Shown here piece by piece: positions 16,155 to 25,652 of a stretch of 39,174 bases of DNA. The position numbers were made by a program, and so were the translations under genes. Origin of the DNA: Bacteroidota bacterium (lineage in GTDB: Bacteria > Bacteroidota > Bacteroidia > Bacteroidales > Paludibacteraceae); the NCBI GenBank assembly GCA_021779195.1, contig JAJYBB010000028.1, forward strand, positions 1-39,174, written 5' to 3'. Every line of letters starts with the position of its first letter. The stretch's first letter is position 1. A model generated the notes under the pieces. The model was not told the origin of the DNA, searched no databases, and saw nothing but the letters and a program-made list of their open reading frames with translations.

Positions 16155-17609
16155 TTACCATGCATGTTCTAACCTTGAAGCATCAAGGCGAAGGAGGATG
16201 AATAATAAAATAGTGAATCCCCATAGCGACGAACCTCCATAGCTGAAAAATGGCAAGGGAATCCCAATGACGGGCATGATACCCAATACCATTCCCACAT
16301 TAATCATTAAATGGAAGAAGATGATAGAGGACACACAATATGCGTAAATACGGTTAAATGACTCCCGTTGTCTTTCGGCAATTCGAAGCAAACGCATTAA
16401 TAGAAACCAATACAAAAGCAACACTGCGGTTGATCCCACAAATCCGTGTTCTTCACCAACTGTACAAAATATAAAATCTGTATCTTGTTCAGGCACATAT
16501 TTCAATTTCGTCTGTGTACCATTCAGGTATCCTTTTCCCCAAAATCCCCCGGAACCGATGGCAATTTTCGATTGATTCACATTATAACCCGCTCCGAGCC
16601 GGGCATCTTCCATATTCAGCACTACTTTAATCCGGACTTGTTGATGTGGTTCCAATACTTTTTGAAAAAGGTAATCTGCCGAAAATGAAAAAATGACTGA
16701 ACCAATTGACAGGAAAATAATAAACCAATATCGTTTGAATCGTTTTATCAGCTCAATAATAAACCAATAAAATGATGAAGCTATTGCCGTTCCAATGCCA
16801 ACGTAATTATAATTAATAATATACCAGGAATTCAGAATATATGAAATCAACGCAATAAAAGCGATTCCCCCAAGTAAGATCAACGCTTCCTTGTGATCTC
16901 GCATATAAATAAAAGCGTAAAAAAACTGTATGAGTAAAATCAGAGACATGGCGATAACCATACCCAATGTTCCTTGATTATCACCGAGTGGTACTATACT
17001 GAAACGGATAATGACAATGAAAAGTACGATTGCGAATGAAACCAGCACCAGCACTATCCCTTTCATCCCCTCGCGATATAACATAAATAAAAACGCTATG
17101 AATACCAACGCGGAGCCTGTTTCCTGTTGCAAAACGATCAGTGCAAACGGAATGAAAATTAAAAGACCGGGGGGAATAAGATCTTTCCAGTGTTTTAGTT
17201 TATAGTTGTACGAACTCATGTACTTTGCTAAAGCTAAAGCAGTTGCCATTTTCGCTATTTCGGCAGGTTGAAAACTGATTGGACCAAAAACCAGCCAAGA
17301 ACGCGAACCTTTGATGTCGGGTGCCAGAAATATGGTGGCAATAAGCAACAAAATAGTAGCGGCATAAATGAAATAGGCAAATATGCTGTACATTTTCGCA
17401 TCAATTAGTAGCAACATGCCCCCCAGCCCGAATGCCGTCAAAATCCAGATAAATTGCTTACCTGCACGCTGGTCGAAATCAAAAATAGTTGATTGATCGA
17501 AATTATAACTAGCTCCATAAATATTGAGCCAGCCAATCACAATCAATATAACGTAGAGTGCTATCGTTGTCCAATCTAAAGCATATTTTATACTAACGTT
17601 CCTTGACAT
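16155..17609 (-). CDS. rodA: Rod-shape SEDS peptidoglycan glycosyltransferase RodA
   Basis: A 484-residue polytopic membrane protein of the SEDS family that polymerises peptidoglycan strands during elongation, partnered with PBP2. GSRSWLVFGPISFQPAEIAKMATALALAKY is the conserved SEDS loop, seen around residues 107-136. The C-terminal motifs are VPEQDTDFIFCTVGEEHGFVG and GIMPVIGIPLPFFSYGGSSL. It is over 100 residues longer than E. coli RodA: extra hydrophobic segments sit in the middle (roughly residues 200-330), a feature I associate with Bacteroidota RodA. Its start overlaps the end of mrdA by 17 bases, indicating translational coupling. Confidence 0.95.
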   Translation of the reverse strand: MSRNVSIKYALDWTTIALYVILIVIGWLNIYGASYNFDQSTIFDFDQRAGKQFIWILTAFGLGGMLLLIDAKMYSIFAYFIYAATILLLIATIFLAPDIKGSRSWLVFGPISFQPAEIAKMATALALAKYMSSYNYKLKHWKDLIPPGLLIFIPFALIVLQQETGSALVFIAFLFMLYREGMKGIVLVLVSFAIVLFIVIIRFSIVPLGDNQGTLGMVIAMSLILLIQFFYAFIYMRDHKEALILLGGIAFIALISYILNSWYIINYNYVGIGTAIASSFYWFIIELIKRFKRYWFIIFLSIGSVIFSFSADYLFQKVLEPHQQVRIKVVLNMEDARLGAGYNVNQSKIAIGSGGFWGKGYLNGTQTKLKYVPEQDTDFIFCTVGEEHGFVGSTAVLLLYWFLLMRLLRIAERQRESFNRIYAYCVSSIIFFHLMINVGMVLGIMPVIGIPLPFFSYGGSSLWGFTILLFILLRLDASRLEHAW

Positions 17610-19431
17610 GATAGTTGGTAACTGAAGTTGAAATGCGGTTTAATAAATCTGTTCGTTCAATTTTCCCCTTGATAAATTGTTCCATCATTAAGCTGGCAAT
17701 AGGAGCTGCCCAGGTAGCCCCGAAACCTGCATTTTCAATGACAACAGCAACAGCAATTTGAGGATTTTCGCGTGGTGCAAAACCAACGAAAATGGAATGA
17801 TCTTTCCCATGACTATTCTGAACCGTTCCTGTTTTCCCACACATGCTGATATTGGAAATTTTATATGCACTGCCAGTTCCATACTCAAAAACACGCCACA
17901 TACCTTCGTTCACGATAGGAAAATATTTTGGATCTACTTTTACCCAATGGATATGTTTGAGCATTGAGTCGGATTTATTCAAATGAGGGGTGATATAAAA
18001 TCCCTGATTGGCAATAATAGCTTGCGTATTTGCTAATTGTAAAGGTGTTACCAATACTTCTCCCTGTCCTATGGATAAAGATCGAATGGTGATGGCACGC
18101 CATCCTGTTTTACTGCGGTACACGCGATTGTAAAACTTCTCCGAGGGAATAAATCCACGTGATTGATCGTAAATATCTGAATCGGTAAACTTTCGACCCA
18201 ACCCGAAACTTTTAACCCGATCTTCCCATTCGTTAAAATTTTTACGGAAAATGGCATTTTTCTCACCATAACCATCTTTTTCTAATGTTGTTTTAAACGC
18301 ATTCCAGAAATATGGATTACAACTTTGTTCAATAGCATCAAGTAAACTTACGGGTGAACCGTGATGGTGAGTACATTTTATTGGGTAGGACTCGGGTCCA
18401 TTACAAGCAAACATGCTGTGTGATGTAATGCCACCCATTTGCTGAAGTACCAGTGCTTGAACCGGCTTAAAGGATGATCCTGGTGAATATTGAGCTTGTG
18501 TAGCTCTGTTAAGCAATGGCTTGGTAGGATCTTTCATGAGTTGGATATAGTTCTTTGAACGCTGACTGCCAACCATCACGGAAGGATCGTATGATGGATT
18601 AGATGCCATGGCTAAAATTTCACCTGTTTTAGGCTCAATGGCAACAACACTTCCCATTTTACCATTGAGCAGTTTTTCTGCCAATAATTGTAAGCGGATA
18701 TCAAGCGTTAAAGTCAGATTTTTGCCTGCTTTTGGAGCAATGTCTTCTTTCCCGTTATCATATCTTCCTTTAATACGTCCCTTGGCATCGCGCAACAAAA
18801 TTTCGACACCCTTTTCCCCCCGAAGTTGTTCTTCATAGGTTGATTCAATTCCATCGCGTCCAGCATAATCACCCGGTATGTAATAATCATCTGAATCAAT
18901 ACGCGATTGTGAAACTTCGCCGATACTTCCAAGTTCATGTGCTGCCGAAGCGTAGGTATATTCACGAAGGGTTCGGTTTTGAATATAAAATCCCGGAAAT
19001 TTATACATCGATTGCTGTATGGTGGCAATGTCTTCGCTGCTTAATTGAGTCATGAAAACTTGAGGCGTATAGGTAGAATAACCAGGGTTGCGGTGCCGGT
19101 CTCTTATCTCTGCCATTCTATTTATAAAAAAGGCTTTATCAATATTTAGCGCTTGACAAAAAGCAAGGGTATCCAAATCGTGGATTTCGCGAATGATAAG
19201 ATTAATATCATAAGCCGGTTTATTAAATACTAATAACGTATGATTGCGGTCAAAAATTAGCCCTCTGGGTGGATAAATGGTCTTTCTAAGAAAGGCATTG
19301 CTATCAGCGCCTTCTTTATATTTCGTTTCAATGACTTGAATGGTAAAAAGTCGGATGATAAACAAAACAATTACAGCTGAAAAAATGATGGCTATTATTG
19401 TTCTTCTGTTTTGAAGGGCATCATTGATCAT
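17593..19431 (-). CDS. mrdA: Penicillin-binding protein 2 (elongasome transpeptidase)
   Basis: A 612-residue class B PBP that crosslinks peptidoglycan during side-wall growth. One N-terminal membrane anchor lies at about 11-34. The non-catalytic pedestal includes YPPRGLIFDRN and ELGSIGEVS. The transpeptidase motifs are complete: SSFK with Ser319, SCN at 370-372 and KTGT at 533-536. It overlaps rodA at its 3' end by 17 bases, and its start overlaps the mreD stop by 4 bases. This gives the usual Bacteroidota mreBCD-mrdA-rodA elongation operon. Confidence 0.96.
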   Translation of the reverse strand: MINDALQNRRTIIAIIFSAVIVLFIIRLFTIQVIETKYKEGADSNAFLRKTIYPPRGLIFDRNHTLLVFNKPAYDINLIIREIHDLDTLAFCQALNIDKAFFINRMAEIRDRHRNPGYSTYTPQVFMTQLSSEDIATIQQSMYKFPGFYIQNRTLREYTYASAAHELGSIGEVSQSRIDSDDYYIPGDYAGRDGIESTYEEQLRGEKGVEILLRDAKGRIKGRYDNGKEDIAPKAGKNLTLTLDIRLQLLAEKLLNGKMGSVVAIEPKTGEILAMASNPSYDPSVMVGSQRSKNYIQLMKDPTKPLLNRATQAQYSPGSSFKPVQALVLQQMGGITSHSMFACNGPESYPIKCTHHHGSPVSLLDAIEQSCNPYFWNAFKTTLEKDGYGEKNAIFRKNFNEWEDRVKSFGLGRKFTDSDIYDQSRGFIPSEKFYNRVYRSKTGWRAITIRSLSIGQGEVLVTPLQLANTQAIIANQGFYITPHLNKSDSMLKHIHWVKVDPKYFPIVNEGMWRVFEYGTGSAYKISNISMCGKTGTVQNSHGKDHSIFVGFAPRENPQIAVAVVIENAGFGATWAAPIASLMMEQFIKGKIERTDLLNRISTSVTNYHVKER

Positions 19432-19934
19432 CTTTTCTTCCTGATAAGCGATTCATAACCGAGAATAATCAGAATAGTAACCGTTGCGCTAAGGAGTACT
19501 TTCAAAATTGTAAACCAGAAAATATGGGTAAAAGTGAATGCTTCGAGAAAAAACAAAGCAATTTGATGAATGAACACCATTACTATCAAATATTTAGTGT
19601 AGGCGCTAATCCCAAAACTGTAAAACGAAGGTGTGGGGTTATTTCCCTCATCCAAGGCTGTAAATAGTTTGATAATACCGTTGCGCAGAAAGGCAACTAA
19701 TACTGTTGCAAAAGTATTCACGCCCGGGGAATTAGAAAAAATGTCGATAGAAAGCCCTAACGCAAATGCCAGCAATAATGACAACCATCGAGGAGTAAGT
19801 ACCGGCAAGGAAATAATAAACAAAACATAAATATAGGGATTGATATATCCCATAAATTGAATATTATTGAGTACCAATACTTGTAAAAATAAAAGCACTA
19901 TAAATCGGAATATGTTCTGAAGTACTATGGGCAT
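19428..19934 (-). CDS. mreD: Rod-shape-determining protein MreD
   Basis: A 168-residue, almost entirely hydrophobic inner-membrane protein with about five to six helices, ending in a basic tail (SLIRKKR). MreD is poorly conserved, and the assignment rests on size, topology, segments such as NPYIYVLFIISLPVLTPRW and LLLAFALGLSIDIFSNSPG, and its position between mreC and mrdA. It scaffolds the elongasome with MreC. It overlaps mrdA by 4 bases and follows mreC after 16 bases. Confidence 0.92.
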   Translation of the reverse strand: MPIVLQNIFRFIVLLFLQVLVLNNIQFMGYINPYIYVLFIISLPVLTPRWLSLLLAFALGLSIDIFSNSPGVNTFATVLVAFLRNGIIKLFTALDEGNNPTPSFYSFGISAYTKYLIVMVFIHQIALFFLEAFTFTHIFWFTILKVLLSATVTILIILGYESLIRKKR

Positions 19935-19950
19935 TATTTATTGAGTAATT

Positions 19951-20799
19951 TTAATTAGGCTCTTCGGATACTTTTTCTAAGTCGCGTTGTTCTTTGAAAT
20001 TCAAATAATTAATAATTTTTACATACGAAATTGTCTTGAAATCAACCGCTAATTCCACTTTGATTGAATAGTAGGCATCACTTTGGTTCAGCTTAAAATC
20101 TTCCACTCTTCCCACCGGAATTCCTTCGGGGAACGAAGGTGTTAACCCGCTTGTTATCAGCGTGTCACCTAAGGATAATTCGACATGGCGGGCTATGTCG
20201 GTGAGATTTGCATAGCGAGTATCTTCGCCGTTCCACATTAAGGCACCAATGTAATTGTTTCGCTTCAATCGGCAACTGATTTCGAGTTTAGGATTGAGAA
20301 TTGGAATAACAACAGCGAAATTGTCCGACACATTTTTTACTATGCCTACTACGCCATCGTTGTTCACCACGCCCATGTCGGGTTTAATACCATCTTTCGA
20401 ACCTCTATCAATGGTTATATAGTTTTGAAGTTTGTTGGTACTGCAATTTATCACTTTAGCAGAGATAAACCGGTATTGCATTTCGGGTGGTATACGAAAA
20501 TCTATCGAGTCTCTCCGGATAGGATGGAGAACTGCCAATTCATTTTTAAGTTTGATAACCTGATTTTTAAGTGTCGTATTTTCTTCGGAAAGATTTTTGT
20601 TGGCAGTTTTCAGATTCAGAAATTCGAAAAAAGAATTGTCCCAATCATATAAAGTTGAAACCACCTCATTACCAGATGTAAGGAAAATACTCCGTTGATA
20701 ATTTTCATTCTTTATGACCATGCTGAAAGCGATTATTTCTAAAATCAGAAATAAGAATACAACACTGTAACGAATCAAAAAATTAATCAGATTCTTCAT
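19951..20799 (-). CDS. mreC: Rod-shape-determining protein MreC
   Basis: A 282-residue bitopic protein. One membrane helix lies near residues 10-27. A coiled coil at about 60-95 (NKNLSEENTTLKNQVIKLK) is followed by the periplasmic beta-rich MreC domain, with RGSKDGIKPDMGVVNNDGVVGIV and GDTLITSGLTPSFPEGIPVGRV. It forms filaments that activate PBP2 and link it to MreB. The order and spacing in the operon (95 bases after mreB, 16 before mreD) are standard. Confidence 0.95.
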   Translation of the reverse strand: MKNLINFLIRYSVVFLFLILEIIAFSMVIKNENYQRSIFLTSGNEVVSTLYDWDNSFFEFLNLKTANKNLSEENTTLKNQVIKLKNELAVLHPIRRDSIDFRIPPEMQYRFISAKVINCSTNKLQNYITIDRGSKDGIKPDMGVVNNDGVVGIVKNVSDNFAVVIPILNPKLEISCRLKRNNYIGALMWNGEDTRYANLTDIARHVELSLGDTLITSGLTPSFPEGIPVGRVEDFKLNQSDAYYSIKVELAVDFKTISYVKIINYLNFKEQRDLEKVSEEPN

Positions 20800-20893
20800 A
20801 ACGAATAAAATTCAAAACCCTTGAAAGGTATTAAAAAAGAATTTTGGGTACGTATGGCTTGGAATGTCAACAGCAATACGTACCGAAACCAGT

Positions 20894-21913
20894 TTATCGA
20901 ATGAGGAATGAGAATTTGTCTACATTTTTCAACGCAATTCCTGTGCCTCTTGCCACAGCGCGAAGCGGATCTTCGGCAATATGGAACTGAATATTGATCT
21001 TGTCGGTTAACCGTTTGTCCAACCCGCGCAACAAAGCTCCACCACCGGCAAGATAAACGCCATGTTCTACAATGTCGGAATATAATTCGGGCGGAGTTTG
21101 TTCGAGTGCGCTCAAAATAGCTGCTTCAATTTTAGAAATTGATTTTTCCAAACAATGTGCGATTTCTTGATATGAAACTGGCACTTCCATCGGGAGAGCG
21201 GTCATACGGTTTGGCCCACGAACGATATAATCTTCAGGAGCATCTTCTAAGTCAGTTAAAGCTGCACCCACATTGATTTTAATCAGCTCGGCTGTGCGTT
21301 CCCCCACTTTAATGTTATGCATACGTCCCATATATTCCACGATATCTAAAGTCAAATCGTCGCCGGCAATACGGATGGATTTATTGGAAACAATTCCACC
21401 AAGGGAGATGACGGCAATTTCGGTAGTGCCTCCGCCGATATCTACAATCATGCAGCCATTTGGAGCTTCTACATCGATTCCAATCCCAATAGCTGCGGCC
21501 ATAGGTTCGTAAATCATATACACTTCGCGTCCTCCGGCATGTTCCGATGAGTCGCGAACTGCACGGATTTCGACTTCGGTGCTTCCTGATGGAATGCAAA
21601 CTACCATTTTAAGAGTAGGGGAGAAGAGACGATTTTTTGTTGGGATCATTTTAATCATTCCCCGTATCATCAATTCAGCGGCATAAAAGTCGGCAATAAC
21701 TCCATCGCGAAGTGGACGAACTGTGCGAATACCCTCATTTTCTTTCCCTTGCATTTGGCGGGCTTTTTCGCCAATTGCTATTAATTTATCTGAACGCCTG
21801 TCAAGTGCTACAACTGATGGCTCGTCCACCACGATTTTATCATTGTGAATTATAATTGTATTGGCCGTTCCAAGGTCAATAGCTATTTCTTGAGTAAATG
21901 AAAATAGTCCCAT
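20894..21913 (-). CDS. mreB: Cell-shape actin homologue MreB
   Basis: A 339-residue actin-fold ATPase that organises side-wall synthesis along the inner membrane. The phosphate-1 loop IDLGTANTII is at 12-21, YEPMAAAIG at 135-143, and the phosphate-2 loop IVDIGGGTTEIAVI at 156-169. The adenosine motif GVYLAGGGALLRGL is near 285-298. Length is typical. The short N-terminus (MGLFSF) fits the start chosen. It is the first of five elongation genes and lies 98 bases after purH. Confidence 0.97.
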   Translation of the reverse strand: MGLFSFTQEIAIDLGTANTIIIHNDKIVVDEPSVVALDRRSDKLIAIGEKARQMQGKENEGIRTVRPLRDGVIADFYAAELMIRGMIKMIPTKNRLFSPTLKMVVCIPSGSTEVEIRAVRDSSEHAGGREVYMIYEPMAAAIGIGIDVEAPNGCMIVDIGGGTTEIAVISLGGIVSNKSIRIAGDDLTLDIVEYMGRMHNIKVGERTAELIKINVGAALTDLEDAPEDYIVRGPNRMTALPMEVPVSYQEIAHCLEKSISKIEAAILSALEQTPPELYSDIVEHGVYLAGGGALLRGLDKRLTDKINIQFHIAEDPLRAVARGTGIALKNVDKFSFLIR

Positions 21914-22011
21914 CTTCTTAATTTATTTCAGGTTGTTTTATGTATCGTTTTATCGTTTACAATCGATTGATAACAAGCTATATTATTTGAATTTTTGTAC
22001 ATTGCGAAAAA

Positions 22012-23532
22012 TTAATGTTTAAAATGACGGAATCCGGTTGTTACCATTGACAATCCGTTTTGATTACAATTTTCAATCGAAAGTTTATCGTTTATTGAAC
22101 CTCCCGGCTGAATAACGGCTGTAATCCCAGCTTCAGCTGCAATTTGTACGCTGTCAGGAAATGGGAAAAATGCATCTGAAGCCATTACGACTCCTTTCAA
22201 ATCAAACTTAAATGATTCTGCTTTTTCGATGGCATGAACCAACGCATCAACCCGTGAGGTTTGTCCTACACCACTTGCAATAAGTTGTTTGTTTTTTGCC
22301 AGCACAATCGCATTTGATTTACTGTGTTTCACTATTTTGTTTGCAAAGAGCAAATCTTCAATTTCTTCATTTGTGGGTGCTTTTTCAGTAACAGTGTTCA
22401 GATTTTCGACTGTTTCAGTGTGCATATCTTTATCTTGAATCAATACACCGTTAAGCAATGAGCGGAACTGCATGTTTCTGACTTTTGGACTTTTCAGAAT
22501 CAAGATGATTCTATTTTTCTTTGCGCTGAGTATTTCCAATGCTTCCAAATCATAATCAGGGGCAATCACCACCTCGAAAAATATTTTGTTCATTTCTTCA
22601 GCTGTAGTACGATCAATGATGGCATTGGTAATTAATACGCCACCAAAAGCGGACACTGGATCGCCGGCTAAAGCATCTTTCCATGCTTCAACGAGTTTTT
22701 CGCGCGAGGCAATACCGCAGGCATTGTTATGCTTAAGGATTGCAAAGGTTATTTCTTCAAAGTCGTTAATCAGATTTACGGCGGCATCAATGTCGAGCAG
22801 ATTGTTATATGAAATTTCTTTGCCTTGCAATTGTTCGAACATGTCGTCAAATTGTCCGAAGTATACACCACGTTGATGCGGATTTTCTCCGTAACGAAGC
22901 ACTTTTGAGCCATTTTCGCTATGGCGGAATGCCGATTTTTCATCGCCATCAAAGTAATTGAAAATGGCTGAATCGTAATGCGACGAAACGGCAAAAGCTT
23001 CTTTGGCAAACCATCGCCGTTCTTCAACCGAAGTTTGTGCTCCATTTGCCGTTATAATTTCTAATAACTGTTCGTATTGACCTTGAGATGCGATGATAAC
23101 TACATCTTTGTAGTTTTTGGCTGCTGCGCGAATCAGCGAAATGCCTCCGATATCTATTTTTTCGATCGTGGTGGGTTCATCAGCTCCTGCGGCTACAGTT
23201 GCTTCGAAGGGATATAAATCGACGATTACCAAATCAATTTCGGGAATTTCGTATTCTTCAATTTGTGATTGATCTTGTGGTAAATCGCGGCGGTTCAGAA
23301 TGCCACCAAAAACTTTTGGATGCAGGGTTTTAACTCTTCCACCCAAAATAGAAGGATAACCGGTCAGATCTTCAACCGAATTACAGGGAATTCCCAGCGA
23401 TTCGATAAACGCTTGTGTGCCTCCGGTAGAGATAAATTCAACCCCTTCGGCGTGCAGTTTTTGTATGATAATGTCTAATTTATCTTTGTGATAAACAGAT
23501 ACTAAGGCTCTTTTAATTGATTTCTTTTCCAT
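22012..23532 (-). CDS. purH: Bifunctional AICAR transformylase/IMP cyclohydrolase
   Basis: A 506-residue cytosolic enzyme for the last two steps of de novo purine synthesis. It formylates AICAR with 10-formyl-THF and closes the ring to IMP. The N-terminal cyclohydrolase domain shows ALVSVYHKDKLD, FISTGGT and GRVKTLHPKVFGGIL. The transformylase domain has RYGENPHQRG, LKHNNACGIA, SDAFFPFPDSV and VIQPGGSIND, ending in TGFRHFKH. The positioning immediately before mreB is common in Bacteroidota, although the functions are unrelated. A good promoter lies just upstream. Confidence 0.96.
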   Translation of the reverse strand: MEKKSIKRALVSVYHKDKLDIIIQKLHAEGVEFISTGGTQAFIESLGIPCNSVEDLTGYPSILGGRVKTLHPKVFGGILNRRDLPQDQSQIEEYEIPEIDLVIVDLYPFEATVAAGADEPTTIEKIDIGGISLIRAAAKNYKDVVIIASQGQYEQLLEIITANGAQTSVEERRWFAKEAFAVSSHYDSAIFNYFDGDEKSAFRHSENGSKVLRYGENPHQRGVYFGQFDDMFEQLQGKEISYNNLLDIDAAVNLINDFEEITFAILKHNNACGIASREKLVEAWKDALAGDPVSAFGGVLITNAIIDRTTAEEMNKIFFEVVIAPDYDLEALEILSAKKNRIILILKSPKVRNMQFRSLLNGVLIQDKDMHTETVENLNTVTEKAPTNEEIEDLLFANKIVKHSKSNAIVLAKNKQLIASGVGQTSRVDALVHAIEKAESFKFDLKGVVMASDAFFPFPDSVQIAAEAGITAVIQPGGSINDKLSIENCNQNGLSMVTTGFRHFKH

Positions 23533-23561
23533 CTTCCGTTTTTGCGTTTATTTATGGGATG

Positions 23562-23594
23562 CAAAACTACAAAAAAATACTTGTTTAATCAACA
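23562..23594 (-). promoter_or_regulatory. Promoter of purH (and perhaps the mre operon)
   Basis: On the minus strand TGTTG (23594-23590), a 20-base spacer, and TAGTTTTG (23569-23562) match the TTTG-N19-21-TAnnTTTG Bacteroidota promoter, with an imperfect -33. It is 29 bases before the purH ATG. Confidence 0.6.
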
Positions 23595-23692
23595 CAAAAA
23601 CTGATTGATTTTGAGACTAAAGCATTTTTAGTATGTTGTTACAGAAATACACGAAAAAGAGGGGAAAAGAGATTAAATCAGATCAGCATATC

Positions 23693-25354
23693 CTACTTGC
23701 CGTATGTTGAATCATGAACCACATTTTTCTTAATCCATTCGTCCAAATCAGTGGCATCATCCAATCCCAACCGGTTTTTTATTATATTCCGCCGATGGTA
23801 AAGAGCATGTTTGGTCAAACCGAGCAAACTCGAACTGTCGGCAATATCTACTTCGAAACTGATAAGTGCAATTACTTTTAAATCAGCATACGTGAGGTTG
23901 GGATGATTCATTTGCAGGTCAGAAAAGTTATTTCCGAAAATCCGCCGCGCTTCATCAATATAATGACTCCACTCCACATCCGAGATGATGGATTGTTTGG
24001 TGATTTCGGCCAGAAAGGTATCGAACTTATCCTGCTTTTTTAATCCCATTTGCAGCTTGTTGAACCGGAGCGTATTTTCAATTTTATTTTGCAGTTTAGA
24101 CAAGAGCAGTTTCTTGTTTTGACTATTTTCAAGTTCTTTCTTTTCCATTTCAGTCCGGATTTTCTGATTTTCCAAATCCTGCATGTTTCTTTTCTTTTTA
24201 AATTGGGCACTTGCTAAAAGTAAAACAATGAAAATAACCAACGCCGCGATGATAAGCACAGCAATAAGTATCATGTTGTTTTGGTTTTGTATTTTCAACC
24301 GGGCATTTTCCCTGTCTTTCCCTGCTAAATCATACTGAACATCGATGCGATAGAGCTGGCTGCTGATTTTTTTCTGAAAAAGAGAGTCCCTCAGTATGTA
24401 CGCGGATTCCAGGTGATTAAACGCCTGTTTATAATTATGGTGAGCTTTGGATATATATGCACCTGCCACGTACCGGATATAATCCGAATTTTCGTTCAGC
24501 GAATCTTTAAAAGCCAGATTCAGGTAAAATTGAGCCGAATCCGTTCGATTTAACTTCGAATACACATACGACAAAATGGAAACATAATAAGATTCCGGTT
24601 TGCGGGTTAGCCTCAACGCTTTCAGAATTGATTCTTTGGACCGTAACAAATCTTTTTTGTACAAGAGTTCACCTTGTCGCAGCAGGATGCTCCGATAATT
24701 AATGGTGTCGCCCGATTGCCGCGAAAGTTTTAATGCCAGGTCGGAATAATGCATCACGCTGTCGGTGGGATAATCGAGCTGGTTGTACATATCCGAAATT
24801 TCGCGGTACGAATATGCCAGGTATTTTGTTTCATTCGCGGAAAGAAAGTGTTGTACCGATTTTTTAAAATAATCCAGGGCCGGTTTATACAATTCATCCT
24901 GCATGCTCAGATACCCGATATAAAAATCCACCAACCCTTTCAACTTTTCGTCCCCGGTATGGCTGAATAAGTCATCCGCTATTTTATAATCAGTCAACGC
25001 TTCTTTGGGCTGATTCTTTAACCTGTGTATAGTTCCTGACACATAATACGACAAACCCTTGTATGTATACAGATTACTCTGAGCATAATAGTTTAGCGAA
25101 ATACGAATCAGGCTGTCTGAAGCAACCGGTACATTTAATTTAATCAGCACCCGGGTGTAATGCAGGCACCAGGCGGCATAATCGGCAGCGGGCAGTTTTT
25201 CGGGGTGTGGAATTGCGTTTAGCAGCCGGAAAGCACTGTCGGGACGGTTGTCCAACAGTTTTTCGGCACGAAGAATGGTTTCGTTGTGGGTATAAGGATG
25301 CTCACACGAAGCAAGGGTAACAGCGAACAGTATAAGTATAAAGTTTTTTTTCAT
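23693..25354 (-). CDS. TPR lipoprotein/transmembrane regulator with C-terminal HTH
   Basis: A 553-residue protein of a type common in Bacteroidales. A lipobox signal peptide (VTLASC, Cys17) is followed by tetratricopeptide repeats over about residues 25-345. One membrane helix follows at 361-381. A Lys/Glu-rich coiled coil runs to about 440. The C-terminal domain has a LuxR-like helix-turn-helix look (HPNLTYADLKVIALISFEVD...GLTKHALYHRRNIIKNRLG, 484-530). The layout puts TPRs in the periplasm and the HTH in the cytoplasm, suggesting a membrane-bound regulator. Ligand and targets are unknown. It diverges from a DUF3244-type gene, an obvious candidate target. Confidence 0.75.
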   Translation of the reverse strand: MKKNFILILFAVTLASCEHPYTHNETILRAEKLLDNRPDSAFRLLNAIPHPEKLPAADYAAWCLHYTRVLIKLNVPVASDSLIRISLNYYAQSNLYTYKGLSYYVSGTIHRLKNQPKEALTDYKIADDLFSHTGDEKLKGLVDFYIGYLSMQDELYKPALDYFKKSVQHFLSANETKYLAYSYREISDMYNQLDYPTDSVMHYSDLALKLSRQSGDTINYRSILLRQGELLYKKDLLRSKESILKALRLTRKPESYYVSILSYVYSKLNRTDSAQFYLNLAFKDSLNENSDYIRYVAGAYISKAHHNYKQAFNHLESAYILRDSLFQKKISSQLYRIDVQYDLAGKDRENARLKIQNQNNMILIAVLIIAALVIFIVLLLASAQFKKKRNMQDLENQKIRTEMEKKELENSQNKKLLLSKLQNKIENTLRFNKLQMGLKKQDKFDTFLAEITKQSIISDVEWSHYIDEARRIFGNNFSDLQMNHPNLTYADLKVIALISFEVDIADSSSLLGLTKHALYHRRNIIKNRLGLDDATDLDEWIKKNVVHDSTYGK

Positions 25355-25652
25355 AAACAGAAGTTGTTTTATAAAGTTCGCATTTTTTTACGACAGGACT
25401 TTGCTGTGGAAACTGAAAAAGAAATCTCCCGCTTTTTCTTCGGCTGAACCAAACGGGTTAGTTAAAATGAGTGCTTTCAAAGCCTGTAAAATCACCCGTA
25501 CAAATAATTATTAATTTTAATATATAAATGCATGATATTTAGTAAGTTGTAAAAAATGAATTTAAGATTCGTACAATTTTTATTTTTGGAAATGATAAAA
25601 GTGAACTTTAACTTTGAATGCAAAAGTAATCAAATTATTCTAACTTTAAAAA
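25355..25652. other. Divergent intergenic region
   Basis: 298 bases between the TPR regulator and the DUF3244-type gene. It holds a consensus plus-strand promoter (listed). No gene was recognised. A TACTTTTG on the minus strand at 25621-25628 matches the -7 consensus but lies about 270 bases from the regulator start. Confidence 0.5.
25585..25616 (+). promoter_or_regulatory. Consensus Bacteroidota promoter of the DUF3244-type gene
   Basis: TTTG at 25585-25588, a 20-base spacer, and TAACTTTG at 25609-25616 match both elements of the Bacteroidota primary-sigma promoter exactly. The predicted transcript start is a few bases downstream, giving a leader of about 30 bases before the ATG at 25653. 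Confidence 0.8.
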
